Below are positions 25,702 through 32,409 of a DNA stretch of 64,000 bases, in pieces. How positions within the stretch are numbered: the stretch's first letter is position 1; the number at the start of each line of letters is the position of its first letter. This stretch comes from Clostridia bacterium. GTDB taxonomy: Bacteria > Bacillota > Clostridia > Christensenellales > Borkfalkiaceae. Made by a program: the position numbers and the translations under genes. A model generated the notes under the pieces. That model did not search any database. It saw only the letters and a program-made list of their open reading frames with translations, and was not told the origin of the DNA. The stretch spans positions 175,618-239,617 of the forward strand of contig JAFTKC010000006.1 of NCBI GenBank assembly GCA_017456055.1. Reading direction: 5' to 3'.

Positions 25702-25730
25702 TTGACAAAAAGGGATAAATATACTAAAAT
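25702..25730 (+). promoter_or_regulatory. Promoter of rplU-rpmA
   Basis: TTGACA (25702-25707), a 17-nt spacer and TAAAAT (25725-25730). The start is expected near 25737, at the first base of the leader structure. Confidence 0.82.
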
Positions 25731-25732
25731 AT

Positions 25733-25811
25733 TATGCGAACCGCTCGGGAGAGGTATAAGAGCGAAAGCCACCTCAAATTCAAAACTCGGCGAGATACAT
25801 GGAGGTACTAG
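25733..25811 (+). ncRNA. Ribosomal protein L21 leader RNA
   Basis: The leader reads GAACCGCTCGGGAGAGGT, then GAGCG, CCACCTC and CGGCGAG before the GGAGGT ribosome site. These blocks match my memory of the L21 leader found before rplU in Firmicutes. Visible pairings are CGCTC with GAGCG and GAGGT with ACCTC. It is thought to bind L21 and repress its own operon. Confidence 0.75.
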
Positions 25812-26120
25812 ATGTACGCAATCGTAGAAAACGGTAATAAGCAGTACAAAGCAGAAGTTGGTTCAGTAATCAAGTTTGAAAAACTCGATGCAAACGTAGG
25901 CGACAAAGTAGAACTAAACGTATTATTAGTTGCAGACGAAAACGGAATCAAAGTTGCAGAAGAAGCAAAGGCTTATAAAGCAGTAGGTGAAGTGACCGAA
26001 CAAGGCAAGGACAAGAAAATTGTCGTTTATAAGTACAAAGCAAAGAAGAATGAAAGGAAAAAACAAGGTCATAGACAACCTTTCACGTCAGTAAAGATTT
26101 TAGAAATCACCACTAAATAA
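25812..26120 (+). CDS. rplU: Ribosomal protein L21
   Basis: 50S subunit protein that contacts 23S rRNA domain I, 102 residues. [18 protein letters not shown] opens it, and the basic C-terminal [19 protein letters not shown] is the rRNA-binding end. A perfect GGAGGT ribosome site sits five bases upstream. In most Firmicutes the next gene is prp, a cysteine protease that trims L27. Here rpmA follows after only 17 bases, so prp is missing from this locus. Confidence 0.97.
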   Translation: MYAIVENGNKQYKAEVGSVIKFEKLDANVGDKVELNVLLVADENGIKVAEEAKAYKAVGEVTEQGKDKKIVVYKYKAKKNERKKQGHRQPFTSVKILEITTK

Positions 26121-26137
26121 GAGAGGGAGGGTTAGGT

Positions 26138-26410
26138 ATGATATTGTTTAGATTATTTGCTCACCACAAAGGTGGCGGTAGCACGAAAAACGGAAGAGAC
26201 AGCAACGCAAAAAGACTTGGAATCAAAGCCTCTGCAGGACAAGAAGTATTAGCAGGTAGCATTATCGTTCGTCAACGTGGAACGAAAATTCACCCAGGTA
26301 ATAACGTAGGAATCGGCAGTGACGATACCTTATACGCACTTATCGACGGTGTAGTTGCGTTTGAAAGAGTTGGCAGAAAGGATAAGAAAGTTAGCGTTTA
26401 CGCAAAATAA
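26138..26410 (+). CDS. rpmA: Ribosomal protein L27 with N-terminal extension
   Basis: 50S protein whose N-terminus reaches the peptidyl-transferase centre, 90 residues. It starts [22 protein letters not shown]; the first seven residues are the extra segment seen in Firmicutes, which ends in F before A-H-K/H. In those species the protease Prp removes it, exposing the mature AH(H/K)KG terminus. The extension is present but no prp gene lies between rplU and rpmA. A GAGGGAGGG ribosome site precedes the ATG. No obg gene follows here. Confidence 0.96.
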   Translation: MILFRLFAHHKGGGSTKNGRDSNAKRLGIKASAGQEVLAGSIIVRQRGTKIHPGNNVGIGSDDTLYALIDGVVAFERVGRKDKKVSVYAK

Positions 26411-26418
26411 TTAAAAGA

Positions 26419-26450
26419 AATTTCGGGCTGAAAATCAGCCCGATTTTTTT
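26419..26450 (+). terminator. Rho-independent terminator
   Basis: Stem TCGGGCTGA (26423-26431) with TCAGCCCGA (26435-26443) and a run of seven T. Ends the rplU-rpmA transcript, though the next gene starts only about 10 bases later. Confidence 0.93.
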
Positions 26451-26461
26451 ATCAAAAAGGT

Positions 26462-27298
26462 ATGGAAAAGATAACGACGAGTAAAAACTTTTTCTCTATA
26501 AAAGACACTCTTGAATGTGGTCAAATTTTTAGATTTTTAGAGTATGAAAAAGGTTATAAAGTATATTCTTTAGATAAGTGTGCCTACGCCTATGAAGAGG
26601 GCGATTTTGCCGTTATAGAGTGCAAAAAAGAAGATAGAGAGTATTTTATAAAATTTTTTGACTTAGATAAAGACTACTCTAAAATTTACGAAGGTGCGGT
26701 TAACTCAGGCTACGAAATTTTAAGGACGAGTGCAGAGTTAGGAAAGGGTATTAGGATACTAATTCAAAAGGAATTTGAAACGTTAATTTCGTTTATGATT
26801 TCTCAAAACAACAATATTCCAAGGATAAAATCGACCATAGAGAAGTTGTGCAAATCGCTAGGCGAGAAAAGGAGTTTTTTAGGGGAGTATTACGCATTTC
26901 CAAGCGTGGAAAAGTTAGCGAGTGCGCCTTTAGAATTTTATAGAGAAGTAGGTTTAGGCTATAGAGCCGAATACGTAAAAGACGTTGCAATTTTAATAAG
27001 AGATGGATTTAATTTAGAAAAATTAAAAACTCTCGATACTTGTTCACTTAAAAAGGAATTACTAAAAATAAGGGGAATAGGTGAAAAGGTTGCAAACTGC
27101 ATATTGCTTTTTGGTTATAATAGAATAGATAGTTTTCCCGTTGATACTTGGATAGAAAAAGTGTATAGAGAAAACTTTTTTGGAAAAGAAAAAGATATAA
27201 ATAAAATAACAAAGTTTTTCTTAGAACTATTTAAGGAAAATTCAGGATACTATCAGCAATATTTGTTTTACTATAAAAGGTCTTTAGAGAAAAAATAA
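26462..27298 (+). CDS. ogg: 8-oxoguanine DNA glycosylase/AP lyase (OGG1-type)
   Basis: Bifunctional base-excision repair enzyme. The OGG N-terminal domain (TLECGQIFRF) precedes the HhH-GPD domain. The helix-hairpin-helix LKIRGIGEKVANCILLFG carries the catalytic Lys, and FPVDTWIEK the catalytic Asp. The length of 278 residues is normal. No iron-sulfur cysteines are present at the C-terminus, which separates it from Nth/MutY. Weak ribosome site AAAGG. No promoter of its own is obvious; read-through of the L27 terminator may supply transcription. Confidence 0.92.
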   Translation: MEKITTSKNFFSIKDTLECGQIFRFLEYEKGYKVYSLDKCAYAYEEGDFAVIECKKEDREYFIKFFDLDKDYSKIYEGAVNSGYEILRTSAELGKGIRILIQKEFETLISFMISQNNNIPRIKSTIEKLCKSLGEKRSFLGEYYAFPSVEKLASAPLEFYREVGLGYRAEYVKDVAILIRDGFNLEKLKTLDTCSLKKELLKIRGIGEKVANCILLFGYNRIDSFPVDTWIEKVYRENFFGKEKDINKITKFFLELFKENSGYYQQYLFYYKRSLEKK

Positions 27299-27303
27299 AA
27301 TAA

Positions 27304-27331
27304 GCCCCACCAACTAACTTGTTGGTGGGGC
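27304..27331. terminator. Bidirectional terminator
   Basis: The 11-bp GC-rich stem GCCCCACCAAC (27304-27314 with 27321-27331) lies between the convergent ogg and degV genes. T-rich flanks on both strands allow use in either direction. Confidence 0.88.
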
Positions 27332-27343
27332 AATAATTTTAAA

Positions 27344-28189
27344 TTAATCTTTTGCAAAAAAAGCAAAGCCGAATGCGCCAGGGCCGGCGTGTGTACCTAT
27401 CGTGCACCCAATAATATGTCTAGGAATTTCTCCCAAGTCCTCTTTCCAAGTCGTAGAACTATCTGCTAAAAATTTATCAAGTAAAGAACTATCCGTTCCC
27501 GACCATAGCGCCCCAAAAGGCATATCTTTATCGACCTTGGCTTGATTAACTAGGGCGTTTAACGAATGGTTTCCTCTCTTAGTGCCCATAGCCTTGCCTA
27601 AAATTTTGGCTTCTCCGTCACAAACGCCAAGCACTGGTTTAATGGATAAAAGTTCGCCTGCAAAAGCGACGGTTGCGGAAATTCTACCACCCTTTTTTAG
27701 ATATTCTAAAGTGTTAACTATGGCGTAGAGTCTAACTCTATTTTTGTTTTCCTCAAGTTTGTCGGCAATTTCTTTACCCGATAAGCCCTTATTTTTAAGA
27801 GAAATCGCATATTCTAATAAGATTCTTTCACCAACTGCAACGGTATAACTATCGATAACGTAAACTCCGTTAAATTTTTCCGAAGCGAGAACTGCCGATT
27901 GATAAGTTCCCGAAAGTTTAGATGACATTACGATAGCAACAACTTGGTCGCCGTTTTCGGTTAACTCCTTAAATTTTTCCTCCCATCTAAAAGGATTTAT
28001 TTGACTGGTTCGTGGGAAATCCTTTGAATTTACTAATTTTTTATAAAAATCTTCAGGGTAGAGGTCAACGCCGTCGTAAAACTCTTCCTCGCCGAAATTA
28101 ATGGTCATTGAAATGAGTTCAACACCCATCTCTTTGGCCTGTTCTTTGTTGATATCAGATGCTGAATCGATTAAAATTTTAACTGCCAT
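27344..28189 (-). CDS. DegV family fatty-acid-binding protein
   Basis: DegV/FakB-like proteins bind a fatty acid and present it to the kinase FakA for phospholipid synthesis. The 281-residue protein has ILIDSASDI at the N-terminus, the lipid-facing PRTSQINP, VIVMSSKLSGTYQSA-type SSKLSGTYQSA near the middle, and GTHAGPGAFG at the C-terminus. The start at 28189 is set by GGAGAT inside the MarR gene, with one base between the two genes. The pairing with a MarR regulator suggests control by lipid or stress signals. No fakA is in this window. Confidence 0.9.
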   Translation of the reverse strand: MAVKILIDSASDINKEQAKEMGVELISMTINFGEEEFYDGVDLYPEDFYKKLVNSKDFPRTSQINPFRWEEKFKELTENGDQVVAIVMSSKLSGTYQSAVLASEKFNGVYVIDSYTVAVGERILLEYAISLKNKGLSGKEIADKLEENKNRVRLYAIVNTLEYLKKGGRISATVAFAGELLSIKPVLGVCDGEAKILGKAMGTKRGNHSLNALVNQAKVDKDMPFGALWSGTDSSLLDKFLADSSTTWKEDLGEIPRHIIGCTIGTHAGPGAFGFAFFAKD

Positions 28190-28190
28190 T

Positions 28191-28640
28191 TTATTTATCT
28201 CCATAATTTTTAGTTATATTTTCAAGTTCAAAAGAAATTTTAGAAAGGGTTTTGTAAAAGACTATCCTTTCTTCACTAGACATAAAAGAGCCGACTTCAG
28301 ATAAAACCACATCAATTTTCTTGGAAATAACTTCTCCCAATTGCTTTCCTTTTTCAGTTAGAATTAACTTTTTATTGTAAGTTTTTTTGCCGTTGTTTTC
28401 GTGCTCTAAGTATCCGTTAGTTTGCAAAAAATCAACTGAACGTGAAATGGAAGCCTTGTCTTCGTCACAAAAAGAACAAAGTTCGCCTGCGGTAAGATCT
28501 CCTTGCTTATAGAGATAGTAAACGCAGGAAACGTGAGAACTTTTAATTCCAAAATCGCTCATTTCTTCAGTTTTAATTTTGCGAATACTCTTTGCAATCT
28601 TATTTATAAGTCCAGTAAAGGACTCAAATCTGCCGTCCAT
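28191..28640 (-). CDS. MarR family transcriptional regulator
   Basis: Winged-helix dimeric repressor of 149 residues. The DNA-binding part spans HVSCVYYLYKQGDLTAGELCSFC to the wing, with DKASISRSVDFLQTNGYLE as recognition region. A FabT- or MarR-like role regulating fatty-acid-related functions fits its cotranscription with the DegV gene, but that is inference. It is probably autoregulated because two operator palindromes flank its own promoter. Ribosome site GGAGGAG lies just before the ATG. Confidence 0.9.
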   Translation of the reverse strand: MDGRFESFTGLINKIAKSIRKIKTEEMSDFGIKSSHVSCVYYLYKQGDLTAGELCSFCDEDKASISRSVDFLQTNGYLEHENNGKKTYNKKLILTEKGKQLGEVISKKIDVVLSEVGSFMSSEERIVFYKTLSKISFELENITKNYGDK

Positions 28641-28663
28641 AAAATCTCCTCCAAACTTATAAT

Positions 28664-28721
28664 TGTTGATAAATCAACATTTTTAATAATTATAATATAA
28701 ATTTGTTGATAAGTCAACAAA
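28664..28721. promoter_or_regulatory. Two MarR-type operator palindromes
   Basis: Site 1: TGTTGAT-AA-ATCAACA (28664-28679). Site 2: TTTGTTGA-TAAG-TCAACAAA (28702-28721). They share the half-site TTGTTGA/TCAACAA and are centred 40 bp apart. Site 2 covers the -35 and site 1 lies downstream of the -10, so binding should block transcription. Confidence 0.8.
28689..28717 (-). promoter_or_regulatory. Promoter of the MarR-DegV operon
   Basis: On the minus strand TTGACT (28712-28717), 17 nt, TATAAT (28689-28694). It lies between the two palindromes and its -35 is inside site 2. Confidence 0.82.
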
Positions 28722-28751
28722 AATACCTATAGTTTATCAAAATAAGTAAAA

Positions 28752-28779
28752 AGCACCAAACCCAAAAAGGTTTGGTGCT
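28752..28779 (-). terminator. Rho-independent terminator of the membrane-protein gene
   Basis: The 11-bp stem AGCACCAAACC (28752-28762 with 28769-28779) is followed on the minus strand by TTTTT, 19 bases after the stop codon of the gene ending at 28798. Confidence 0.9.
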
Positions 28780-28797
28780 AAAGAATTTAGGTTAAAG

Positions 28798-29322
28798 TTA
28801 AATTAAAATAATTTGAAATAGTCCAGTTGCCGTGACAACTCCGCCGAAAATATAGATAAAAGATGGTTCAAGGGCAATGGATGGTACGGTTAAAAGGTAA
28901 AAGCCAACGCCAGATAGAATAATAAAAATAGCAACGATAATATAAAAAGCAAAGCCTTTTTTACTCTTGCGTTTTTTAATAAACTCAAAGAGTGCGAAAA
29001 TTCCGTAAAATGCTAAAACCAAGGCAAACGTTATAAAGAAAATATTTTGTAGCGTAGCGCTGTAAAAATACATAAAAAACCCTAATGCTATAGCGAAAAT
29101 TGAACAAATAATTCTAACGGTAAGTTTACTAGCGCGTCTTTTAATTGAATCTACAAAGTAGTAAATCCCAACCACTACGAAAGCGATAGAAAGAAGGGAA
29201 AAGAAGATGGCGAAAGCGCCAAGATTGGAACACAAAAATAAAATACCTAAAAATAGCAATATAGCGCCCACTATTCTAGCAGAATTATTGAGTGAGAATT
29301 TATTTTTAGTATTATTATCCAT
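28798..29322 (-). CDS. Multi-pass membrane protein (HdeD/DUF308-like)
   Basis: The 174-residue hydrophobic protein has about six membrane segments (for example IVGAILLFLGILFLCSNL, LLSIAFVVVGIYYFVDS, IIVAIFIILSGVGFYLL). Short basic loops (KRRASK, KKRKSKK) are consistent with an inside orientation. The repeated two-helix pattern resembles HdeD/DUF308 proteins, but there is no motif that fixes a function. Ribosome site AGGAGGT precedes the ATG. It stands alone between the MarR operon and a divergent SIS gene. Confidence 0.7.
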   Translation of the reverse strand: MDNNTKNKFSLNNSARIVGAILLFLGILFLCSNLGAFAIFFSLLSIAFVVVGIYYFVDSIKRRASKLTVRIICSIFAIALGFFMYFYSATLQNIFFITFALVLAFYGIFALFEFIKKRKSKKGFAFYIIVAIFIILSGVGFYLLTVPSIALEPSFIYIFGGVVTATGLFQIILI

Positions 29323-29417
29323 ATAACCTCCTGAGAAATAGATTTAGATAATTATAACATAAGTGTAAAAAAAGTCAATGGGTGAAAGGCAAAATTGATA
29401 AATAAAAAAATTCACGA

Positions 29418-29446
29418 TTGACAAAAGGCATAATCGGTGGTAAAAT
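29418..29446 (+). promoter_or_regulatory. Promoter of the SIS gene
   Basis: TTGACA (29418-29423), 17 nt, TAAAAT (29441-29446). It lies inside the longest possible frame of the gene, so the upstream in-frame start is rejected. Confidence 0.8.
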
Positions 29447-29486
29447 CAAATTAAGGGATATATTTTATAATAGAAAGGGGAAAATT

Positions 29487-30569
29487 ATGGACTACAAATC
29501 AACGCTAATGTGGAAGGAAATTAACGAAACACCTAGGATATTTAGCGAAATACAAGGGCTAAATAAAGAGGTTATGAGTTCGCTAGTAAAGGCTATAAAA
29601 GATAGCAAAGCAACCAACGTTGTTGCGGCGGCTAGAGGAACTTCAAATCACGCGTTAGTATATTTTAAGTATTTGCTTGAAATAAACTCAAATTATACGC
29701 TTTCACTTTCCGCACCATCAGTATTAACGTTATATAAAGGTAAAGTAAACTATAGGAATAGCATTATAATAGGATGTTCGCAAAGTGGAAAGGCAGAGGA
29801 CGTTTTGGAAGTAATAAAACTTGGCAACGAGCAAGGTGCAATTACCGTAGCGATAACTAACGATCAAAATAGTCCTATAGCAAAATCGGCAAAATACCAC
29901 TTGTATTGTGGCGCGGATGAAGAAAAGAGCGTTGCTGCAACCAAAACGTTTAGTGCTGAATTGTATTTACTTTTATGGCTTGCAAGCGAACTTGCAAACA
30001 TGAAAGATAATCTAAGCCACTTAAGAATATTAGATAAAGAAGTTGCAAACGTTATTCCTCAAATTGACGAGTTGACTAGTAAATACGCCGAAAAATTCAA
30101 GGATATGAAAGAGGGTTTCGTGCTTTCTCGTGGTATAACTTATTCGATAGCACTAGAGGCAACGTTAAAACTACAAGAAACTTGCTATATACAAATGAAA
30201 GGCTATGCGGGAAGTGAATTTTATCACGGACCGATGGCAATGGTAAACGAAGAAACGCCCGTAATAATATATTGTGCTCAAAATATGGGTGAACACGATA
30301 TGCAGTCAACCGTTAGAGCCGACCAAATTAAAGTGGTTGAGAAGATGTTATCTTTAGGTGCACCCGTACTTTTGGTGACCAACGATTGCTTGCTAACGGG
30401 CAAGTTTAGAAAGTGCAACGACGCCTTGATTAACTTTAGTGGGGCAGAAGAGTTTACAATGTTTATCTTTGCTTTATTTGCTCAAATGTTTGCTTGTAAA
30501 CTTTCTTGCGCAATAGGCAATAATCCAGATGCACCGAGGGCGCTTAGCAAAGTGACGATAACTAAATAA
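29487..30569 (+). CDS. Double-SIS-domain sugar isomerase/deaminase (GlmS isomerase-like)
   Basis: Two SIS domains in 360 residues, as in the isomerase half of GlmS but without the glutaminase domain. Domain 1 has AARGTSNHA and SQSGKAEDVLEV, and SVAATKTF is typical. Domain 2 has LSRGITYSIALEATLKLQET and SEFYHGPMAM with the conserved Glu-His. Related proteins are AgaS or FrlB-type deglycating or deaminating isomerases for amino-sugar phosphates. The start at 29487 follows GAAAGGGG. Fructosamine, galactosamine or glucosamine phosphates are all possible substrates. Confidence 0.86.
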   Translation: MDYKSTLMWKEINETPRIFSEIQGLNKEVMSSLVKAIKDSKATNVVAAARGTSNHALVYFKYLLEINSNYTLSLSAPSVLTLYKGKVNYRNSIIIGCSQSGKAEDVLEVIKLGNEQGAITVAITNDQNSPIAKSAKYHLYCGADEEKSVAATKTFSAELYLLLWLASELANMKDNLSHLRILDKEVANVIPQIDELTSKYAEKFKDMKEGFVLSRGITYSIALEATLKLQETCYIQMKGYAGSEFYHGPMAMVNEETPVIIYCAQNMGEHDMQSTVRADQIKVVEKMLSLGAPVLLVTNDCLLTGKFRKCNDALINFSGAEEFTMFIFALFAQMFACKLSCAIGNNPDAPRALSKVTITK

Positions 30570-30574
30570 AAAAA

Positions 30575-30607
30575 CAAAAAACCCTTTGAAAATCAAAGGG
30601 TTTTTTA
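30575..30607. terminator. Bidirectional terminator
   Basis: Stem ACCCTTTGA (30581-30589) with TCAAAGGGT (30593-30601), flanked by A and T runs. It separates the convergent SIS and pyridoxamine kinase genes. Confidence 0.92.
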
Positions 30608-30619
30608 ATACCAAAAAAA

Positions 30620-31456
30620 TTATTTTTCCAATCTTTTAATGAGATTAGGAAATGCATTTTCAAACTCCACTCCGTACCAGTTATGGTCTGGATTTTTAAT
30701 GGTAAAATCAATGCTTTCCCAAGTGAAATCAACAGCGATTTCTAGAGCCGATTGAACGTCTTTACCCAAAGCGAGCGCACCCGTTAAAGAAGAAGCGAAC
30801 ACGTCGCCCGTGCCGTGAAACATAGCGGGTAATTTTTCTCTATAATATTGATAATATTTGTTTTCTTTTTTATTATAAGCGTAAACGCCAAGTAGTTTAT
30901 CATCAAACGAAACGCCGGTTAAAACGGCTAAATTAGAGCCTAAATCACAAAGTTTACCTAAAACGTCTTTTATATAATCTTCGTTATATCCTTTTTCAAC
31001 GTAGGGAATTCCTAACATGAACGACGCTTCGGTCAAGTTTGGCACGGTCACGTCAGCCTTTCCAGAAAGGGTAGCCATAGACTTAGCAAAATCAAGGTCA
31101 AATCCTTTATAGAGTTTTCCGTGGTCAGCCATAGCAGGGTCAACAAGCGTAAAGTTAGAACTTGACTTAAAAGCATCAAAGATATCGCCTACGAGATTTA
31201 TTTGTTCTTTAGAGCCTAAATAGCCCGTGTAAATGCAATCAAAGGTGATATTTTCCTTTTTCCAAGCCTTATAAATTGGCTCGATTTCAGGAGTTAAATC
31301 GTGGAAAGTAAACTCTTTAAACGCCGTGTGGTTAGATAGGACGGCTGTAGGTAAAACGGCAGTTTCAATAGAGAAAGCCGAGATGATAGGTAGTGCAACG
31401 GTAAGCGAGCATTTTCCTACGCAAGAAATATCTTGGACTGTTAAAACTCTTTTCAT
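30620..31456 (-). CDS. pdxY: Pyridoxamine/pyridoxal kinase
   Basis: Ribokinase-fold kinase that phosphorylates B6 vitamers to feed PLP synthesis, 278 residues. The N-terminus reads TVQDISCVGKCSLTVALPI. VDPAMADHGKLY is the conserved core, and VPNLTEASFMLG follows. The C-terminal anion hole is FHGTGDVFASSLTGAL with the catalytic Asp. The sequence is closest to the pyridoxamine-kinase branch rather than ThiD. It precedes an SDR gene read from the same strand upstream (15-bp gap), so both may form one transcript. Ribosome site AAGGAG. Confidence 0.9.
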   Translation of the reverse strand: MKRVLTVQDISCVGKCSLTVALPIISAFSIETAVLPTAVLSNHTAFKEFTFHDLTPEIEPIYKAWKKENITFDCIYTGYLGSKEQINLVGDIFDAFKSSSNFTLVDPAMADHGKLYKGFDLDFAKSMATLSGKADVTVPNLTEASFMLGIPYVEKGYNEDYIKDVLGKLCDLGSNLAVLTGVSFDDKLLGVYAYNKKENKYYQYYREKLPAMFHGTGDVFASSLTGALALGKDVQSALEIAVDFTWESIDFTIKNPDHNWYGVEFENAFPNLIKRLEK

Positions 31457-31471
31457 ATTATTCTCCTTTAA

Positions 31472-32287
31472 TTATATTTTTTTGAACATGTCAATCTTAA
31501 AAGCCTTTAAAACCTTAGCGGTAAGTTTATGCGAAGTAATAGGGCAATGTCTACCGGTAAAAGAAAGATATCTGCCGTCTATTCCCAAAACTATGTGTTT
31601 TCTTTTTCTCTTTATTCTTCTAACGATTTTGTTAGTCGCCTTAGAAAGTGGCATCATAAAACGGTCTACCAATTTTCCGTCTTTTTTATCAATAGTTTGT
31701 CTATTTAAAATATCCGTTTTAATAAAACCAGGATAAATTCCCGCAACGTAGAAATTTTTATTTTCCACTCTTAAAGTATCGGTAAATCCACGAACGGCAA
31801 ACTTAGTTGCCGAATACATACTTTGTCCTATTACGGCAGAAAGCCCAGCCGAACTACTAACGTTTATAACTGCAGGCGAGGGCGACTTTTCAAGCATAGG
31901 GAAAAGCGTTTTCGTCGCATAGATATAACTTAAAAAATTGGTGTTGACAATCTCGTTAATTTCCTCTATTGAATAGTTGGAAAACTTATCGAAAGGCAAC
32001 ATAAATCCAGCGTTATTTATCAAAACGTCAACGCCGATATTTTGCTCGCTTAATTGATTAGCGAACTTTTGCCACTCATCTAACTTGCCAACGTCAAATA
32101 GAAAATAAGAAAAATTATCTTTTTTATTCCTTAGAGTGAGAATATTTTTCTCAAATTTTTCCTTATTTCTTCCAATACCTATGACCTTGCAATCGAAGTC
32201 TAAGATAAGTTTTTTAGCGATGGAAAAACCAAGTCCACCACTAGCGCCACTAATAACAATAGTTTTATTTTTTAGCCAACTTTTCAT
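31472..32287 (-). CDS. Short-chain dehydrogenase/reductase
   Basis: NAD(P)-dependent oxidoreductase with Rossmann motif VISGASGGLGFSIAK, NNAG in LINNAGFM, and the catalytic Ser (INVSSSAG) with YxxxK (YSATKFAV). The 271-residue product has a basic C-terminal tail (RRIKRKRKH). The start at 32287 is inferred from a promoter whose -10 ends six bases before this ATG. There is no Shine-Dalgarno, so it appears leaderless. The substrate cannot be deduced. It is divergent from pcrA across 122 bases. Confidence 0.88.
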   Translation of the reverse strand: MKSWLKNKTIVISGASGGLGFSIAKKLILDFDCKVIGIGRNKEKFEKNILTLRNKKDNFSYFLFDVGKLDEWQKFANQLSEQNIGVDVLINNAGFMLPFDKFSNYSIEEINEIVNTNFLSYIYATKTLFPMLEKSPSPAVINVSSSAGLSAVIGQSMYSATKFAVRGFTDTLRVENKNFYVAGIYPGFIKTDILNRQTIDKKDGKLVDRFMMPLSKATNKIVRRIKRKRKHIVLGIDGRYLSFTGRHCPITSHKLTAKVLKAFKIDMFKKI

Positions 32288-32293
32288 AAGAAA

Positions 32294-32322
32294 ATTGTAG
32301 CACACTAGAAATTAAAAATCAA
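32294..32322 (-). promoter_or_regulatory. Promoter giving a leaderless SDR message
   Basis: On the minus strand TTGATT (32317-32322), 17 nt, TACAAT (32294-32299). Six bases separate the -10 from the start codon. Confidence 0.6.
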
Positions 32323-32372
32323 TAAAATTAAAAAGAAAAATTAAGGCTTATAAATATTTTAATTCCATACCC

Positions 32373-32401
32373 TTGAAATAGTATTTAAAATATGCTAAAA
32401 T
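32373..32401 (+). promoter_or_regulatory. Promoter giving a nearly leaderless pcrA message
   Basis: TTGAAA (32373-32378), 17 nt, TAAAAT (32396-32401). The ATG at 32410 is eight bases after the -10, so the untranslated leader would be one to three bases. The -10 overlaps an upstream in-frame ATG at 32392, ruling that start out. Confidence 0.65.
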
Positions 32402-32409
32402 ATATAAAT

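Noticed and set aside
28664-28721. MarR operators counted as DnaA boxes
   Set aside because: The TGTTGATAA core resembles TTATCAACA, but the perfect palindromy and promoter position fit the repressor.
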